Shown: positions 1 to 12,095, counted from the first letter of the stretch. The stretch is DNA of 64,000 bases from Valencia hispanica (GCA_963556495.2 OY747723.1:11750501-11814500), one strand, 5' to 3'. Notes: generated by a model from the sequence alone, not told the origin. Translations and numbers: made by a program.

Positions 1-521
1 TTTACTTATCATTTTCAATTGACTGGGATGTGAATCTTATATTAAAAATATACAGTTTTTTTTTAAAGTAATGCACTAACAAGGTTCCCAAAACCCTTTT
101 CAGCATCATATATTTTACAGTGGGCTTGACGTGCTTCTGCAAATAACTGTTCATCGTTTTATGCCAGACCGACCTGGAGTTACAACATCCATACATGAGC
201 ACTCTGGTCTACAACCCAGCTTCTTCTCAATGTTCCAAGATCAAAGTTAGGATGAAAAGGGGATCCAACTAATGTGGCTATACCTTAACTCCACATGTCT
301 GCACTGCTCAGACCGTAGGGTCATTTATCTGCTAAAATCTAATCTATTCCCTCCTCTCTGACTAATCGTAAGACACTTCAGTTCTTAAAAGTCTCAACTA
401 TTCTGGCTTTTTTGGTTTTACTGTGTTATTTCAGTTTTATTCAATAATATATTTTATGTTTGCTGGTGAAATTATGAAGCACTTTAGTCAATTGTTTTTT
501 AAAATGCAATATAGAAATATA
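1..521. other. Intron downstream of exon 6, nothing recognised
   Basis: AT-rich sequence lying 3' of exon 6 in the gene's direction. I looked on the minus strand for the exon 7 equivalent (a PDLFDW-type motif) and saw none. It ends at the TA target site of the Tc1 element. Confidence 0.5.
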
Positions 522-2020
522 CACTGCTCAAAAAAATAAAGGGAACACTTAAACAACAGAATGTAACTCCAAGTCAATCACACTTCTGTGAAATCAAACT
601 GTCCACTTAGGAAGCAACACTGATTGACAATCAACTTCACATGCTGTTGTGCAAATGGAATAGACAACAGGTGGAAATTATAGGCAATTAGCAAGACGCC
701 CCCAATAAAGGAGTGGTTCTGCAGGTGGTGACCACAGACCACTCTCAGTTCCTATGCTTTCTCGCTGATGTTTTGGTCAGTTTTCAATGCTGGCGGTGCT
801 TTCACTCTAGTGGTAGCATGAGACGGAGTCTACAACCCACAAAAGTGCCTCAGGTAGTGCAGCTCATCCAGGGGGGTACATCAATGCAACCTGGGGCAAG
901 AAGGTTTGCTGTTTCTGTCAGCGTTTCTGTCAGCGTAGTGTCCAGAGCATGGAGGTGCTACCAGGAGACAGGCCAATACATCAGGAGACGTGGAGGAGGC
1001 CGTAGGAGGCCAACAACCCAGCAGCAGGACCGCTACCTCCGCCTTTGTGCAAGGAGGAAAAGGAGGAGCAGTGCCAGAGCCCTGCAAAATGACCTCCAGC
1101 AGGCCACAAATGTGCATGTGTCTGCTCAAACGGTCAGAAACAGACTCCATAAGGGTGGTATGAAGGCCCGACGACCACAGGTGGGGGTTGTGCTTACAGC
1201 CCAACACCGTGCAGGACGTTTGGCATTTGCCAGAAAACATCAAGATTGGAAAATTTGCCACTGGCGCTCTGTGCTCTTCACAGATAAAAGCAGGTTCACA
1301 CTGAGCACGTGACAGACGTGACAGTCTGGAGACGCCGTGAAGAACGTTCTGATGCCTGCAACATCCTCAAGCATGGCCGGTTTGGAAGTGGTTCAGTAAT
1401 GGTTTGGGGTGGCATTTCTTTGGGGGGCCGCACAGCCCTCCATGTGCTCGCCAGAGGTAGCCTGACTGTCGTTAGGTACTGATATGAGATCCTCAGACCC
1501 CTTGTAAGACCATATGCTAGTGCGGTTGGCCCTGGGTTCCTTCTAATGCAAGACAATGCTAGACCTAATGTGGCTGGAGTGCGTCAGCAGTTCCTGCAAG
1601 AGGAAGGCATTGATGCTCTGGACTGGCCCGCCCGTTCCTAAGACCTCAATCCAATTGAGCACATCTGTGACATCATGTCTCGCTCCATCCACCACAGACT
1701 GTCCAGGAGTTGGCGGCTGCTTTAGTCCAGGTCTGGGAGGAGATCCCTCAGGAGATCATCCACCACCTCATCAGGAGCATGCCCAGGCGTTGTAGGGAGG
1801 TCATACAGGCAAATGGAGGCCACACACACTACTAAGCCTCATTTTGATTTGTTTTAAGGGCATTACATCAAAGTTGGATCAGCCTGTAGTGTTTTTCCAC
1901 TTTAATTTTGAGTGACTCCAAATCCACACCTCCGTGGGTTGAAAATTTTTATTTCCATTGATATTTTTTGTGTGATTTTCTTGTCAGCACATTCAACTAC
2001 ATTCCCTTTTTTGAGCAGTG
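522..2020 (+). mobile_element. Tc1/mariner transposon, complete but inactive
   Basis: A 1499-bp element between TA dinucleotides (520-521 and 2021-2022), the standard Tc1/mariner target-site duplication. Both ends carry the inverted repeat CACTGCTCAAAAAA followed by a run ending GGGAA. The central region holds a decayed transposase gene on the plus strand. Length, TA duplication and coding content fit the DD34E Tc1 group. It lies in the intron downstream of exon 6, on the strand opposite the host gene. Confidence 0.93.
818..1835 (+). pseudogene. Tc1 transposase pseudogene
   Basis: The span of about 1018 bp matches a usual 340-residue Tc1 transposase. Order: N-terminal helix-turn-helix region from [12 protein letters not shown]; a GRPR-type stretch (GGGRRRPTT); the first catalytic Asp in VLFTDKSRF (usually FSDESRF); the second in LLMQDNARP; and the Glu in DLNPIEHICD. 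Breaks: a TGA just after the first Asp block (about 1310), further stops near 1480 and 1638, and a frame change near the C-terminus. It cannot make a functional enzyme. Confidence 0.9.
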
Positions 2021-2329
2021 TACATTTGGGATGGTAAAGTAAAACAGTTTTCATGTATGTTGTATTTTTTATGTAAATCCCTCCTAGAACTGGTGAAAAT
2101 ACTACCCATGTGACAATAATAATAATTATCTAGAGACAAAACAAGGGTCTCATGGAACAAAGAGAGCAATTCTTAGCAACATTTACAAGTTTATTCTTGT
2201 TCAGAGGTAAGCCTTTTCTTGTTGGTTTCTATGCCTCTTCAACATTTCTTTTCCATCCCTGTATCCAATGTTTGTGCCTCAACATCTTTGTTCCTTTTCA
2301 GCTTTCCAGCACATGTCATTCTACTGTAC

Positions 2330-2400
2330 CTGTGGCTGTGGATGAGAGCATTGAAGGCCAATCCATCATTCCAGCTACTGGAGAAGTTAACCACATTCAC
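2330..2400 (-). CDS. dmd: Dystrophin-family exon 6, second part (CH2 domain)
   Basis: A 71-bp exon that reads [10 protein letters not shown], then [13 protein letters not shown] plus two bases (AG) of an Arg codon. It matches the start of the second CH domain of dystrophin (VNVINFTTSW...NALIHSHR in mammals). The acceptor is tgtcttcag before GTGAAT; the donor is CACAG followed by gtacag. The 3' border falls where mammalian exon 6 ends, but the 5' border has no mammalian counterpart. Together with the 102-bp exon at 5163-5264 it totals 173 bp, the length of mammalian exon 6. The following exon (PDLFDW... equivalent) was not found between 1 and 2329. Confidence 0.88.
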
Positions 2401-4451
2401 CTGAAGACAGAGACAATACATAAACTAAAGAGCCAGTGTTTGAGTTCAACCGTAAAACCCTCAGCTGAAACTCTGTCCCTGAAGCTCAGGGACTTATTCA
2501 ATTGAAGACAGCCAGAGCTTTGAATGCATAAAGCGAAAAGGAAACAAATGTTTTAAATGCCCTGAAAAGAAAAGAGATGGAAGTCAAAAGAATGCTCATT
2601 ATGTTCAGTCTTTTACATTAGCTTTTCATGCAATAAAACCAGCCTAGACACATATTTTGACAGGGTATTGCTACCTTTTTGTGTTTTCACAAACAGAATA
2701 AAGATAAACCAAAACTGGAGCTGGGTTTGAAAAAGAAATCTCTTCACTCATACAGTTTAAACTAGTAATATTCAGTCAAGAGTATTGCATTGAATCAGAA
2801 ATTTACTTTAGCATCACTGACAGTGGTGTACAGCCATCATTTTCTTACATCACTTATACTGTGCACAACACCAGGTCCTATGGACTGATATAACATCCCA
2901 ATAAGAAATGGAAAATTGGTAACTGGTGCAACTGGTAGAGTACACTTCTGGTGCCCCCTGACACAGTGGCACCCCACAGGAAGAGCCACAACACTCTTAT
3001 TAGAATACCACCTTATGAGAGAGAGAGAGTTTTTGTGAGACATGGCGGCATTTTTATCATTACACATCATCTTTTAAAAAAGTATGCTATGGATTGCTAT
3101 GGTTCAAATAAAGTGGAGAATAGAAAATTATTTAGCTAGAAAGTGCTTCTAAACTGCTGCTCTAAAATGTATATCAGCTATGTTGTGGATTTAAAAGCTT
3201 AGCTTAGAGGCTTTATCTATATTTATGTCTTTTATGCATTACGTGATAATCATTCAAAAGGTTTTTCAGGCTATGAGTCCACAACCAACACTGTAAACAG
3301 TTACCATAACCAATTGTCCTGTCAGTGATGTTAGCCAACAACAAACACCAGAAAGCAGTGACTCAAAGGCACATAACACAGCATGAGAAACATAGCACAG
3401 CCTCTCCCACAAACACCATAACTTTAGTGGGCTGCTGAATTGACGACTGTTTTGATGAGGTCTGTAAGAAGAGAATACATTTGAACTGGGAGGCTACAAA
3501 TGAATAGCATTCAAGGACCAATAAGGCTGTCTAACTCCAACTCTATGTAGATTGATGCTAGGTGAGAAGCAGCAGAAAAGAAGCAGTAAGCTTGCTGCTG
3601 TCAAACATTATATTACAGTCAAAATAGTGGTTTGATCTCCAGGAAATGGGTTTAAAATTGAAACAAAAAGAAAATCCAAACAGGGTTCCTTTAGAATTTG
3701 GATGGTCTTTCAAGGGTCTTTGAATGGGGTCCTTTGAGTCCATAGCTGTAAAGTTGAAAGAAATTTATTCACGCTTTTCAGAAATGTTAGAAGAAAAATC
3801 TGAAGAAGTGTGACATGTAATTGTTGTTAATCGCTTCAATCTGATGAATGAAATAAAATCCCCCGTAATCAAAAAGAAAGAGTATGAAACAACTGCAAAC
3901 CCGTGAAGACATGGTCTTCCACCTGAAGTGACAGGCCATGCAAGGAGAGAATGAAACTGAAAAGCAGCAAAAAGGTTCATGGTAACTCTGGAGGTGCTAT
4001 ATAGATCAACAGCTCAGGTGGGTAAATCAGCTCATTTTCCACAAAACTGAGGATACCCCAAAACTGTGGACTAAGGTGTTCTTATCAGAATCACACAGAG
4101 ACTCAGAGAGTACTGAGGATCTTTTTTTAAATCAGCAGGGTAGCTCTCAGTTGCAGAACCCGGGAAAGGGAGTTCAAGATTGGCAGGCCAGATGAGTGAA
4201 CGAGGATGAGGTGAGTGAGAGCTGTTAAAATCAGGGGCTTTAGCCAATGACTGAAGAGTAGCACAGGTGGAGGGGAGTGGAGTAGATGATCTCCTGACAG
4301 TTCTGGTCGGATGAAACCAACATTTAACTTTTTTGTCAGTGCACTTAGCTTAACCCTAAACAATGGATGCCTTTCTTAAGACGAGAGCAGGAAAGCTGCT
4401 CAGAGTTGAAAGGTAAGTAAATGGAGCTAAACGTAATCCAATTCTGAAAGA
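2401..4451. other. Intron splitting exon 6, left part
   Basis: Unique-looking AT-rich intron sequence between the two halves of exon 6. No convincing gene, RNA or repeat was recognised. Open frames here are short, without motifs. Confidence 0.5.
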
Positions 4452-4640
4452 ATGGCTGCAAAAGACTTGAGACTGGGGTGGAGGTTCACCTTCCCACATG
4501 ACACCATCCGAGCACACAGCCAGCGATCCATGGAATGGTTCAGATCAAAGCAGATTCAAGTAGTAAAATGGCCTAGTCAAAGTAAAAAGTTAAATACAAC
4601 TCTAAGTTTGCATCAAGACTTGAAAACTGATGTTTAGAGA
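4452..4640 (+). pseudogene. Tc1 transposase C-terminal fragment
   Basis: One frame reads AKDLRLGWRFTF, then SMEWFRSKQIQVVKWPSQS. This matches the stretch between the second catalytic Asp and the Glu of Tc1 transposases (usually ...FQQDNDPKH...[18 protein letters not shown]). The Asp-Asn pair is degraded (FPHDT) and the DLNPIE block is lost. Terminal repeats were not found, so this is an old fragment. Confidence 0.75.
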
Positions 4641-5162
4641 CACTGTCAATCTGAAAAACCTTGAGTTATTTTAAATTAAAAAAAATACATGTGGGTCAAG
4701 AATTCGATATCTAGATGTGTAAAGCTTGAAGAGACACACAAACAAAAAAGAAATATATAAAGGGGTTTAGGTTCTTTAGCACAGAACTGTGTTGAGTAAG
4801 TATAAGGCAAGTAGCCAGGTTATGATAGCATTCAACCTGGAGAAGGTTTATTAAATTTGCATTAATATAACCAAACTTGTTCTCTAACATATAATTGAGT
4901 CTAAATCATATAAACCTCTATACGGCACACGGCAGAACAACAGTAAATTAAATATTATTTTGATCTATGTTTACTTTTATGTTATTTTTTAGCAACAACC
5001 TTTGTTGCCAAACAAACATTTAATTTTCACATTTAACAAAGTAGCTATAGTTCTCATATTTTCTTCCTAAACATAGAATCTTTATGCACAGCAAATTATG
5101 AAAGACAATTAAATTCATAATAATGTTTAAACCTAATAAGACTTAAAAGTAAAGAGCCATAC

Positions 5163-5264
5163 CTGAGGATATTGCCGTGTGTTCTGACGAACCCAGCTCA
5201 GCAGAATCTTCTCACTGTTGGTCTGCTGTAGGTCCGCCATCACATCCTTCATCACATCCTTCAC
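5163..5264 (-). CDS. dmd: Dystrophin-family exon 6, first part (inter-CH linker)
   Basis: A 102-bp exon of 34 codons in phase 0. It starts [14 protein letters not shown] and continues through [13 protein letters not shown] to end in [17 protein letters not shown] is a hallmark of the dystrophin/utrophin linker entering CH2. The YPQ ending follows dystrophin (NYPQ) rather than utrophin (PYSQ). The acceptor is tgtgttcag before GTGAAG; the donor is CCTCAG followed by gtatgg. No stop codon or frameshift is present. In mammals this segment and the next are a single exon. Confidence 0.92.
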
Positions 5265-6470
5265 CTGAACACACACATAGGACAAATAGGTGTAAATACG
5301 AATCACTGAAGTGCTCATGGTAAAGACAAACTCATAGAATAGAAATGGTTTACAGGCCAATTTGGTGTTAACGCTCAAAGAATCTGTTTGACAACACGAA
5401 GTAGGCTAAATTATCTCAAAAAGTAACAAGATGTTTCAGAACAGCTAAGAAACAAAGTCACTGACATGTATCAGTCTGAAAAGGGTTATGAAGCTCTTTT
5501 TAAGGCTTTGGGACTCCAGTGAACCACAGTGACAGCCATATGCATAGGTAAGGTAAATATGGAACCGATGTGAACCTTCACTGGAGTGGTCAGCCTCCCA
5601 ACATTACTCCAAGATTGATGAGAAAGTAGCTTTAAAATTGTGTGATTTGGAAATGCATGGACAGGCTCATAGTTATTTCATTTGATTCATTCTTGTCAGA
5701 TTTGTAGGTTTCTTGGCTCTGAAACATATTTATGAATGCCGTTAAAAGTTTGATAAAATAGGCTTCACATAAACTGTGACGTTTGTGAGGATGGAGTTGG
5801 TTTATTGGTTTATTGGTGGAGTATTTTTAAGTGGGGTTCTGTTAAAAACATCACCTGATGTTTTTAACAGAACCCCACTTAAAAATACTGAACTGTTCCT
5901 GCCAACTGATTATCTTTCCTCACAATGAGTCTTTAAAGAAGCTTCCTGTTTGGCAAATCTATTCCCAAACAACTATACGTAATGTCCTCGTTCCTTAAAA
6001 AACCCGCTAACAATGTCCGAGCAGTTTGGTTGAGGCCCATCTGTGGGACAGTTTGCATATTTCTACACCCGTATCTCTACAAAGCAGCACACACCGAGTT
6101 AAAGTACAAAGCAAAAGGACACTTCCATAAGCATAAATCCATGCAGCGAGCTGTGTTTGCATTCGTTTCTATCCCCACAGGGAGGATTTTTGGCAGGTGT
6201 GAGTGACAGTTTTGGAGCACCTGTTAGAACTTATGTAGAAACAAAGAATTATGCTTTTCTCTTACCTGCCCAGTTGGATAATACCTTTGGAAATGCTATC
6301 TCAGCTAAAATACATGCATTCAACCATAAACACACAAAGAAATGATTTGTGGTCCCAGTGCTCATCTCTTTCACAATTTTTCCATATTAACTTTCCTGTC
6401 TTTGTGTTCTGTGGATTATCTGCCAGGATAAATTAAATTTTAAATATTGTATGTATGCAAAAATGGAAGA
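5265..6470. other. Intron 5, right part, with a palindrome
   Basis: Between exon 6a and the Tc1 relic. Apart from the perfect palindrome at 5820-5889 no gene, RNA or mobile-element family was recognised. Confidence 0.5.
5820..5889. repeat. Perfect 34-bp palindrome with 2-nt spacer
   Basis: The left arm 5820-5853 (starting AGTATTTTTAAGTGGGG) is the exact reverse complement of the right arm 5856-5889 (ending CCACTTAAAAATACT), separated by CC. All 34 positions pair. Flanking bases do not extend the pairing, and neither arm resembles a transposon terminus seen elsewhere in the window. Confidence 0.97.
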
Positions 6471-6474
6471 GAAT

Positions 6475-7005
6475 GCCTTAAAGCAGCTTTGCAGAAGAAA
6501 TTTTACACCCAGAATATTTCCACATTTTGTAACAACCTTGAACTTCAATGTACTATGTTGTAAGGTTTCATTAGACAGACCAACACAAAGCAGTGCAGTA
6601 GTTGAAGCTAAAGGATACATGGTATTAAAAGTATTAATTTATTAATAAAAATCCAAATGTGTGCATTCACATTGAACCCCCGATACCCCTTAGCACTTAA
6701 AAAATAAACCTATGTGTAGTTTAATCTCAATGTAAATACAACGGCTCTGTGGAGGTCTCAAATGTCTGATAAAGAACAGCAATGAACATGAAACCCACAA
6801 TTAAACATGGTGGTGGCAGCATTATGCTGTGGGTGAAAAAATTTTTTTTTTTTACAGGAACAGAAAACTTGAAAGGTTGAAGCTGTTTTGCAAATAACGT
6901 GCAAAAGATTCAGACATACTTCAAAAAACTTACAGCTGGATTTGTAGTAAGAAGTGGTTTAACATAGTATTGACTCCCGGGGGTTGAATACGGACGCAAA
7001 TTTTA
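6475..7005 (+). mobile_element. Tc1-like DNA transposon relic
   Basis: Contains a plus-strand transposase scrap encoding [11 protein letters not shown] (usually [11 protein letters not shown]) at about 6803-6835 and an end-like stretch GGGGGTTGAATACGGACGCAA near 6980. Upstream text also resembles the subterminal parts of fish Tc1 elements. There is no open frame of useful length and no clear TA-flanked termini. Confidence 0.6.
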
Positions 7006-7009
7006 TAAT

Positions 7010-7956
7010 ATATTTGGAAATACTTTTAGTTTTGGCTTTTAATTGTGAATACATTGAAGCTAGAATATGGAAAAGTTCAAGAGGTATGAATGTTTTTGCC
7101 AGGTATTTAAGTGTGGAGGATGAGATAATAATGCTGTATACTCTTGTACTATTTAAGGAAAATTTACTTCACACATCAAACAGATACTACCTAATCCTAA
7201 CCCAATTACAGTTTTTTTTCCAGATGGCAACCTATTATCCACATAGTATTGAAGTGTGTGTATTCAAGCTTTTAGAATACCTGCAACTGAACATGCTGCC
7301 ATAACACTAACTATTATTAGTATGAATAATATTAGTTGTAGCAGCAATAAATCAATTTCTTCAAGTGATTATGAATGGTAAACTTGTACGAATCTCACAG
7401 CCAACATTTGAAAAAAAGCCATCTTTTTAACCATTATTTACAAAATTATACATTCAAACTAGTGTCCTTGGTCAATACTAGTCAGTCAAAATGTACAGTG
7501 AAAGAGTAAAATAGAGAAAGATATGAAAAAATAGTGTGACAAAATATATTAATGCCTGATACACCAAACTAACCGGTTTGATAGAATTTTGTTAGTGTAT
7601 CCTCAAAGAACGTGGCTGGTTGAGAAAAAAGGGACTCATTTGGGAGTGGGTCACTGCATACATTTCTGCTATAATTAGAGGGGAGCTTTGACAGGACTGG
7701 TGGATGCAAATAAAAAGATAGCCACGCTGAAATGGTGACGGAAGAAAGAAAGCCACACTTACAAAAAGAAACACTAACAGCCTGAAATATGTAATTTAAG
7801 AAACACATTCAAAAGCCCATGTGACATGTTCCTTGATAATTTCACTCACTATGCATGGATTCAGACTTAGATACATCAACTCTAACATATTTATTGTAAC
7901 ATATTTATCAGGAAATGACAGCAAAGTCTTTGTCTTTGCAAGCCATACTTTGTGTG

Positions 7957-8023
<67 letters not shown>

Positions 8024-8569
8024 AACGCAAGAGAAAGAGAAGCCAAGAGGATAAACAAGATGTTATTGACCAGACTTTGTGTACCCGGCCATAAATAGGA
8101 TGGAAGGGAGAATAAAGACGAGAACAGTCCCACCCAGGGCTGATGCTCATCGATACAGGAAAAAGAAAATTGTCAATATGGGCGTGATGCAGAACCAATG
8201 TTCTATTGCAAGTTAATCTGACAACTGGCTTCACCTGAAACAAAAAAAGGGTATTATCACAGTACCAGACCTCTAACAGACACTGCACTATAAATAGTTT
8301 AATTGTGTCATGTCTGGCTGTGGTTGACCAAAGACTAGCGAGTTCAGATCAAGAAGGATGTACAGCTAGGAAAGCCCTGTCTGTGTCTATAGCTAATAAC
8401 TATACTGCAGCTTTGAAGGTAAAGATGGGTGGTCCTCAAATATCCGGCCAGAGCTTGCACTAGACTTATTTGCTGTCCGTCATTTTGACTGATGGGTCAA
8501 AAAAAATCACAATTTCCAATCAATTTTTAAAATGACAAAAATAGCATATACAGTAGTATTTCATTTTCC
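7010..8569. other. Intron 5, unique sequence with one microsatellite
   Basis: No coding or repeat family recognised apart from the TA microsatellite at 7959-8020. Confidence 0.45.
7959..8020. repeat. (TA)n microsatellite
   Basis: About 31 uninterrupted TA units preceded by a short TGTG tract. Open frames across it encode only Tyr-Ile repeats and are not genes. Confidence 0.98.
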
Positions 8570-9215
8570 TTCATTTTAATTAAAATACAATCAGAATAAG
8601 CTGAACAGCGAATCCACATCATACCATCACACATCAAGCAGATGAATACATGTATTCAATACGAACATTTCACCTGCTGTGGTCTGAACATGCAATCTTA
8701 TAACTTTGTCTTGGTTCGCATGTACCTGAATCGCGCACCTGCTTGTGTGTCTCACATGTCTCAAGTGGCATTGCTATAGAGGTTATTGTCATGAGATTTT
8801 AGACTTTTACATCAAACAGATGAGTTTTCCAAAGGGTGTTAGGGAGGCTGAATCCACGCTCCGCTTCAACCAAAGTTTTGACATCAGGGAACATTTCTCA
8901 AATTAAAGTGATCAGAAGTCAGCTAGACTCTCTGAACAAGGGGTTTCCTGATGGGGCATGCAGCGCGTGCTGTAACGGGAGGAAAACCTGCAGCATGCGC
9001 TCCTACTGCATCAGCGGTTCAGCTGCACCAGTCTGTGACCTGTAGTGGTCACAGACGCGTTCCAAAGCCTCCAGAACTCTTTAACGCGCTGTAAGCTCCC
9101 AGGTAGTGAGATGCATTGAGTACAGTGTCCAGGACTGAAATGATGCTCAGATGTTCTCATGGAAATCTTTTTTGACTGATTTAGTTACCTGTACGCTGTA
9201 AGTAAAGTTGCAGCT
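8570..9215 (+). repeat. Unclassified ~640-bp repeat, copy 1
   Basis: Shares an ordered series of blocks with 11455-12095: cacctg.tgtggtctgaaca, gaggttattgtcatga, gaggctgaatc, agggaacatttctc, then catcagcgg, tccaaagcctc, and gatttagttacctgtac near the end. Identity by eye is roughly 65-75% with indels. No transposase, RT or tRNA-like promoter was recognised, so its class is unknown. Confidence 0.75.
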
Positions 9216-9239
9216 TAATAACAGAACAGGTCAAGTTTT

Positions 9240-9412
9240 TGTTTTTATTTGAAAGAAATTTGAAAAACATGCATTATTTACCCTTTATTACAGATATGCA
9301 TTATTTTGTTTTGGTTCCATACTATAAAATCAAAATAAAACACATTGAGGTCTGTGGTTGTAATGTGACAAAATGTGAAAAAGATCAAGATCATATTTGT
9401 ACAGCACCGTCT
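9240..9412 (+). mobile_element. Tc1 terminal relic
   Basis: Carries the typical fish Tc1 subterminal text: ttggttccatactataaaatc, then cattgaggtctgtggttgtaatgtgacaaaatgtgaaaaag and a final cagcaccgt. The transposase part and the opposite end are absent. Confidence 0.65.
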
Positions 9413-10295
9413 GAACAGTAGTTCTAGAGAGGAGCAATGACCAATAAATGCAAGAAATGCTTAAAAATAATGTTAAAATTGATTGTGACATCACCTCAGT
9501 GATCTAAGGGAACGGGAAACAAAAGTAATAATATTACAGTCTCATTGTGATGCGACAAAAGTAGTCCAGTAAAATCAAAGGGATTTGGGAATATAACAAC
9601 TAATAGCGTTGATCAACTAATAAGATAGCTGATGTTAAAGGACAATTTAAAATACCTTTGGAATGATGCCTCATAGAGACTACAAGGATGTTATGAACAA
9701 CAAAGTCGTTTCAGACAGCCAGGCTGCTCCCACAGAGCCATCTAAATGCCAGAAATAAAGTCTAACCCACCAATGTGTGTGCCCAGTAGTTCATCAGATA
9801 CCCCAGAGGTATAATAGCTAGGCCAAAAGAGGAGGCAGAGGCAACTGATATTCAGATGGGTGCAGTACACCAAACACGAGGAGCAAGGGAAAGGATTCAT
9901 GAGCATCAGAGCCACTATCAATGATGAAGCAGAAAAAAATCCAAGATGATGGCCCCCGGTGATGTACTGCTAAGTGAATGCTTCAGGCAATGAAACTCCT
10001 TTGTGAAAAAACATGAAAAGAATCTACAATACAAAAATTTAAATAAAGAAAGAAAGAAAAAAGAAAAAAATAAGTGCACAGAAACAAAATGTCTACAATA
10101 GGGGGTGGTGATAAACGGATGAGGTCTCAGGAGAATATACGATTGACTACGCTTAAAACCCCCTTTGTCAAAATGCTCTAAGTCTGACTATTTTTGTCAG
10201 TTAGTTGACATGAAACAGTGTTAAAGGAATACTAAAGGGAACATTTCTAAAATAATTCTATAAAACTGGGAAAGTTTTAACATTTCACACTCATC
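9413..10295. other. Intron 5, nothing recognised
   Basis: Unique-looking AT-rich intron sequence between a Tc1 relic and the L2-like LINE fragment. Confidence 0.45.
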
Positions 10296-11432
10296 ACAGT
10301 GCTGGTACTTTTGGACCTCAGTGCTGCATTTGACACTGTTGATAATGATATATTATTGAAACGACTGGAGAGCTGGGTGGGATTCTCTGGTACAGTACTT
10401 GGCTGGTTTGAGTGTTACCTAAAGAACAGGGACTTCTTTGTGTCAGTAGGATCAGAACAGAATCAGAACAGACATAAATCAGATGTGGGGTGACCCAGGG
10501 CTCCATTATGGGGCCCCTCCTAATTAATATTTACATGCTCCCACTAGCCCAGATTATAACAACCAATAAGATTAGCTACCATAACTATGCAGATAATACT
10601 CAACTGTACATTACAATGTCACCAGGAGACTTTGAATGCATCCAAACCCTAAGTAAATGCATCGAGCTAATCAATGGATGGATGTGCCATAATTTTCTCC
10701 AGCTGAACAGAAACCGAACTGAATTATTTTTGGACCTAAAGAGGAACGATCAAGAGTCAGCACACAGCTTCAGTTAATACAGCTAGAAACTACTGATCAG
10801 GCCCAAAAGCTAGGTGTAGTAATGGACTCAGACCTGAACCTCCAGGGTCACATAAAGGCAATAACAAGGTCAGCCTTCTATTACCTGAAGAACATTTCTA
10901 GGATTAAAGGACTGATGTTGAAACAGGATCTCGTAAAAATGATCAATACATTTAACTTTAGTTGGATTAATTACTGCAATAGTGTCCTCACAGGTCTCCC
11001 TAAAAAGTCAATTAGAGAGCTGCAGTGATTCCAAATGCCACTGCTCGCTTCCTCACTAGAACCAGGAAAGTAGAGCACATCACCCCAGTTCTAAAGTCCT
11101 TACAATGGGTCCCTGTAGCTCAAAGAATATACTTCAATATAATTTTACTAGTTTATAAATCATTGAATGGCTTAGCACCAAAGTATGTGGAAGACTTGCT
11201 GTCACTATACCAACCCCCCAGACCACTCAGGTCCTCTAATTCCAGTCTATCCATCTCTAGAATTAGAACCAAACATAAAAAAGCAGCTTTCAGCTTCTAT
11301 GCTCCCTGTATCTGGAACAAACTTCCATACGACTGCAAAACTGCTGAAACATTGATCTGTTTTAAATCAAGGCTTAAAACCCATCAATCTATTTTTATCC
11401 CACAATTTTTTAAATTATTACATATTAAATAG
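10296..11432 (+). pseudogene. L2-like LINE reverse transcriptase remnant
   Basis: Frames in order encode LDLSAAFDTVDNDIL (RT motif with its catalytic Asp), QGSIMGPLL (usual QGSILGPLLF), NYADNTQLY (usual YADDTQLY), then LNLQGHIKAITRSAFYYLKNI and the conserved tail from ITPVLKSLQWVPVAQRI to FSFYAPCIWNKLP. This order is that of L2/CR1-group elements common in fish. The first Asp of YADD stays but the second is Asn, and frameshifts or stops occur near 10493, 10777 and 11028. The 5' portion, including any endonuclease, is missing. Confidence 0.85.
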
Positions 11433-11454
11433 CATTTATTTTTTTTATTCATTT

Positions 11455-12095
11455 TAAATCATATTCAAGCTGAACAGAGAACTTTATATACAAATTTTTA
11501 ATTAAGCGATTACACTTAAAATACGATTAGTTCACCTGTTGTGGCCTGAACACAGTTTTACAAGTTCCTCCTGCTCCACATGGAACTGAAATGTGCACCC
11601 ATTTGTGCGTAATCATGTAGAACGATTGCTGTGGAGGTTATTGTCATGAAGTTTTAGATTTTTGCCTCGGACAGATGACTTCTCGTGGGGGTTTAGATGT
11701 TGTTCTGGAGGCTGAATCTGCACTCCGCTGCCACATTGGAGACTGGAATTTAGGCGCCACTTCAGCCAAAGTTCTGAAATGAGGGAACATTTCTCCACTT
11801 GAAGTGATCAAAGGTCCGAAAGAATCCCTGAACGAGCAGTTTCTTGACCTTCAAGCTATCGCATCAGCGGGAGGAAATCCTGCAGCATAAACCAGTGGTT
11901 GGCACAACACTGGGCTCTTGGGAGCAACGTGCTCCAAAGCCTCTGTAACTCTGACTCTTCGCTGTCAGCTCCTGGTTAGCAGGATGCATTTAGTACGGTG
12001 TCCAGGTCTGGGATGATGCTGAGACGATCTTTTTTCTGATAGATTTAGTTACCTGTACTCATGGTCAACTCGTGCGTAAAGTTGACCATGTCTGC
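11455..12095 (+). repeat. Unclassified ~640-bp repeat, copy 2
   Basis: Second copy of the family at 8570-9215, same orientation, starting about 20 bp after the L2-like fragment and ending near ttagttacctgtactcatgg. It has a ~30-bp insertion around 11735 and other indels relative to copy 1. Confidence 0.75.

Noticed and set aside
713..1312. 199-residue open frame taken as an intact gene
   Set aside because: It is the N-terminal two thirds of the decayed Tc1 transposase; catalytic parts downstream are broken by stops.
1..2329. Exon 7 equivalent of dystrophin
   Set aside because: No PDLFDW or RLEHAF-type coding with splice sites was found on the minus strand; it probably lies beyond the left edge.
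7821..8288. Tyr-Ile-repeat proteins on both strands
   Set aside because: Translation of the TA microsatellite only.
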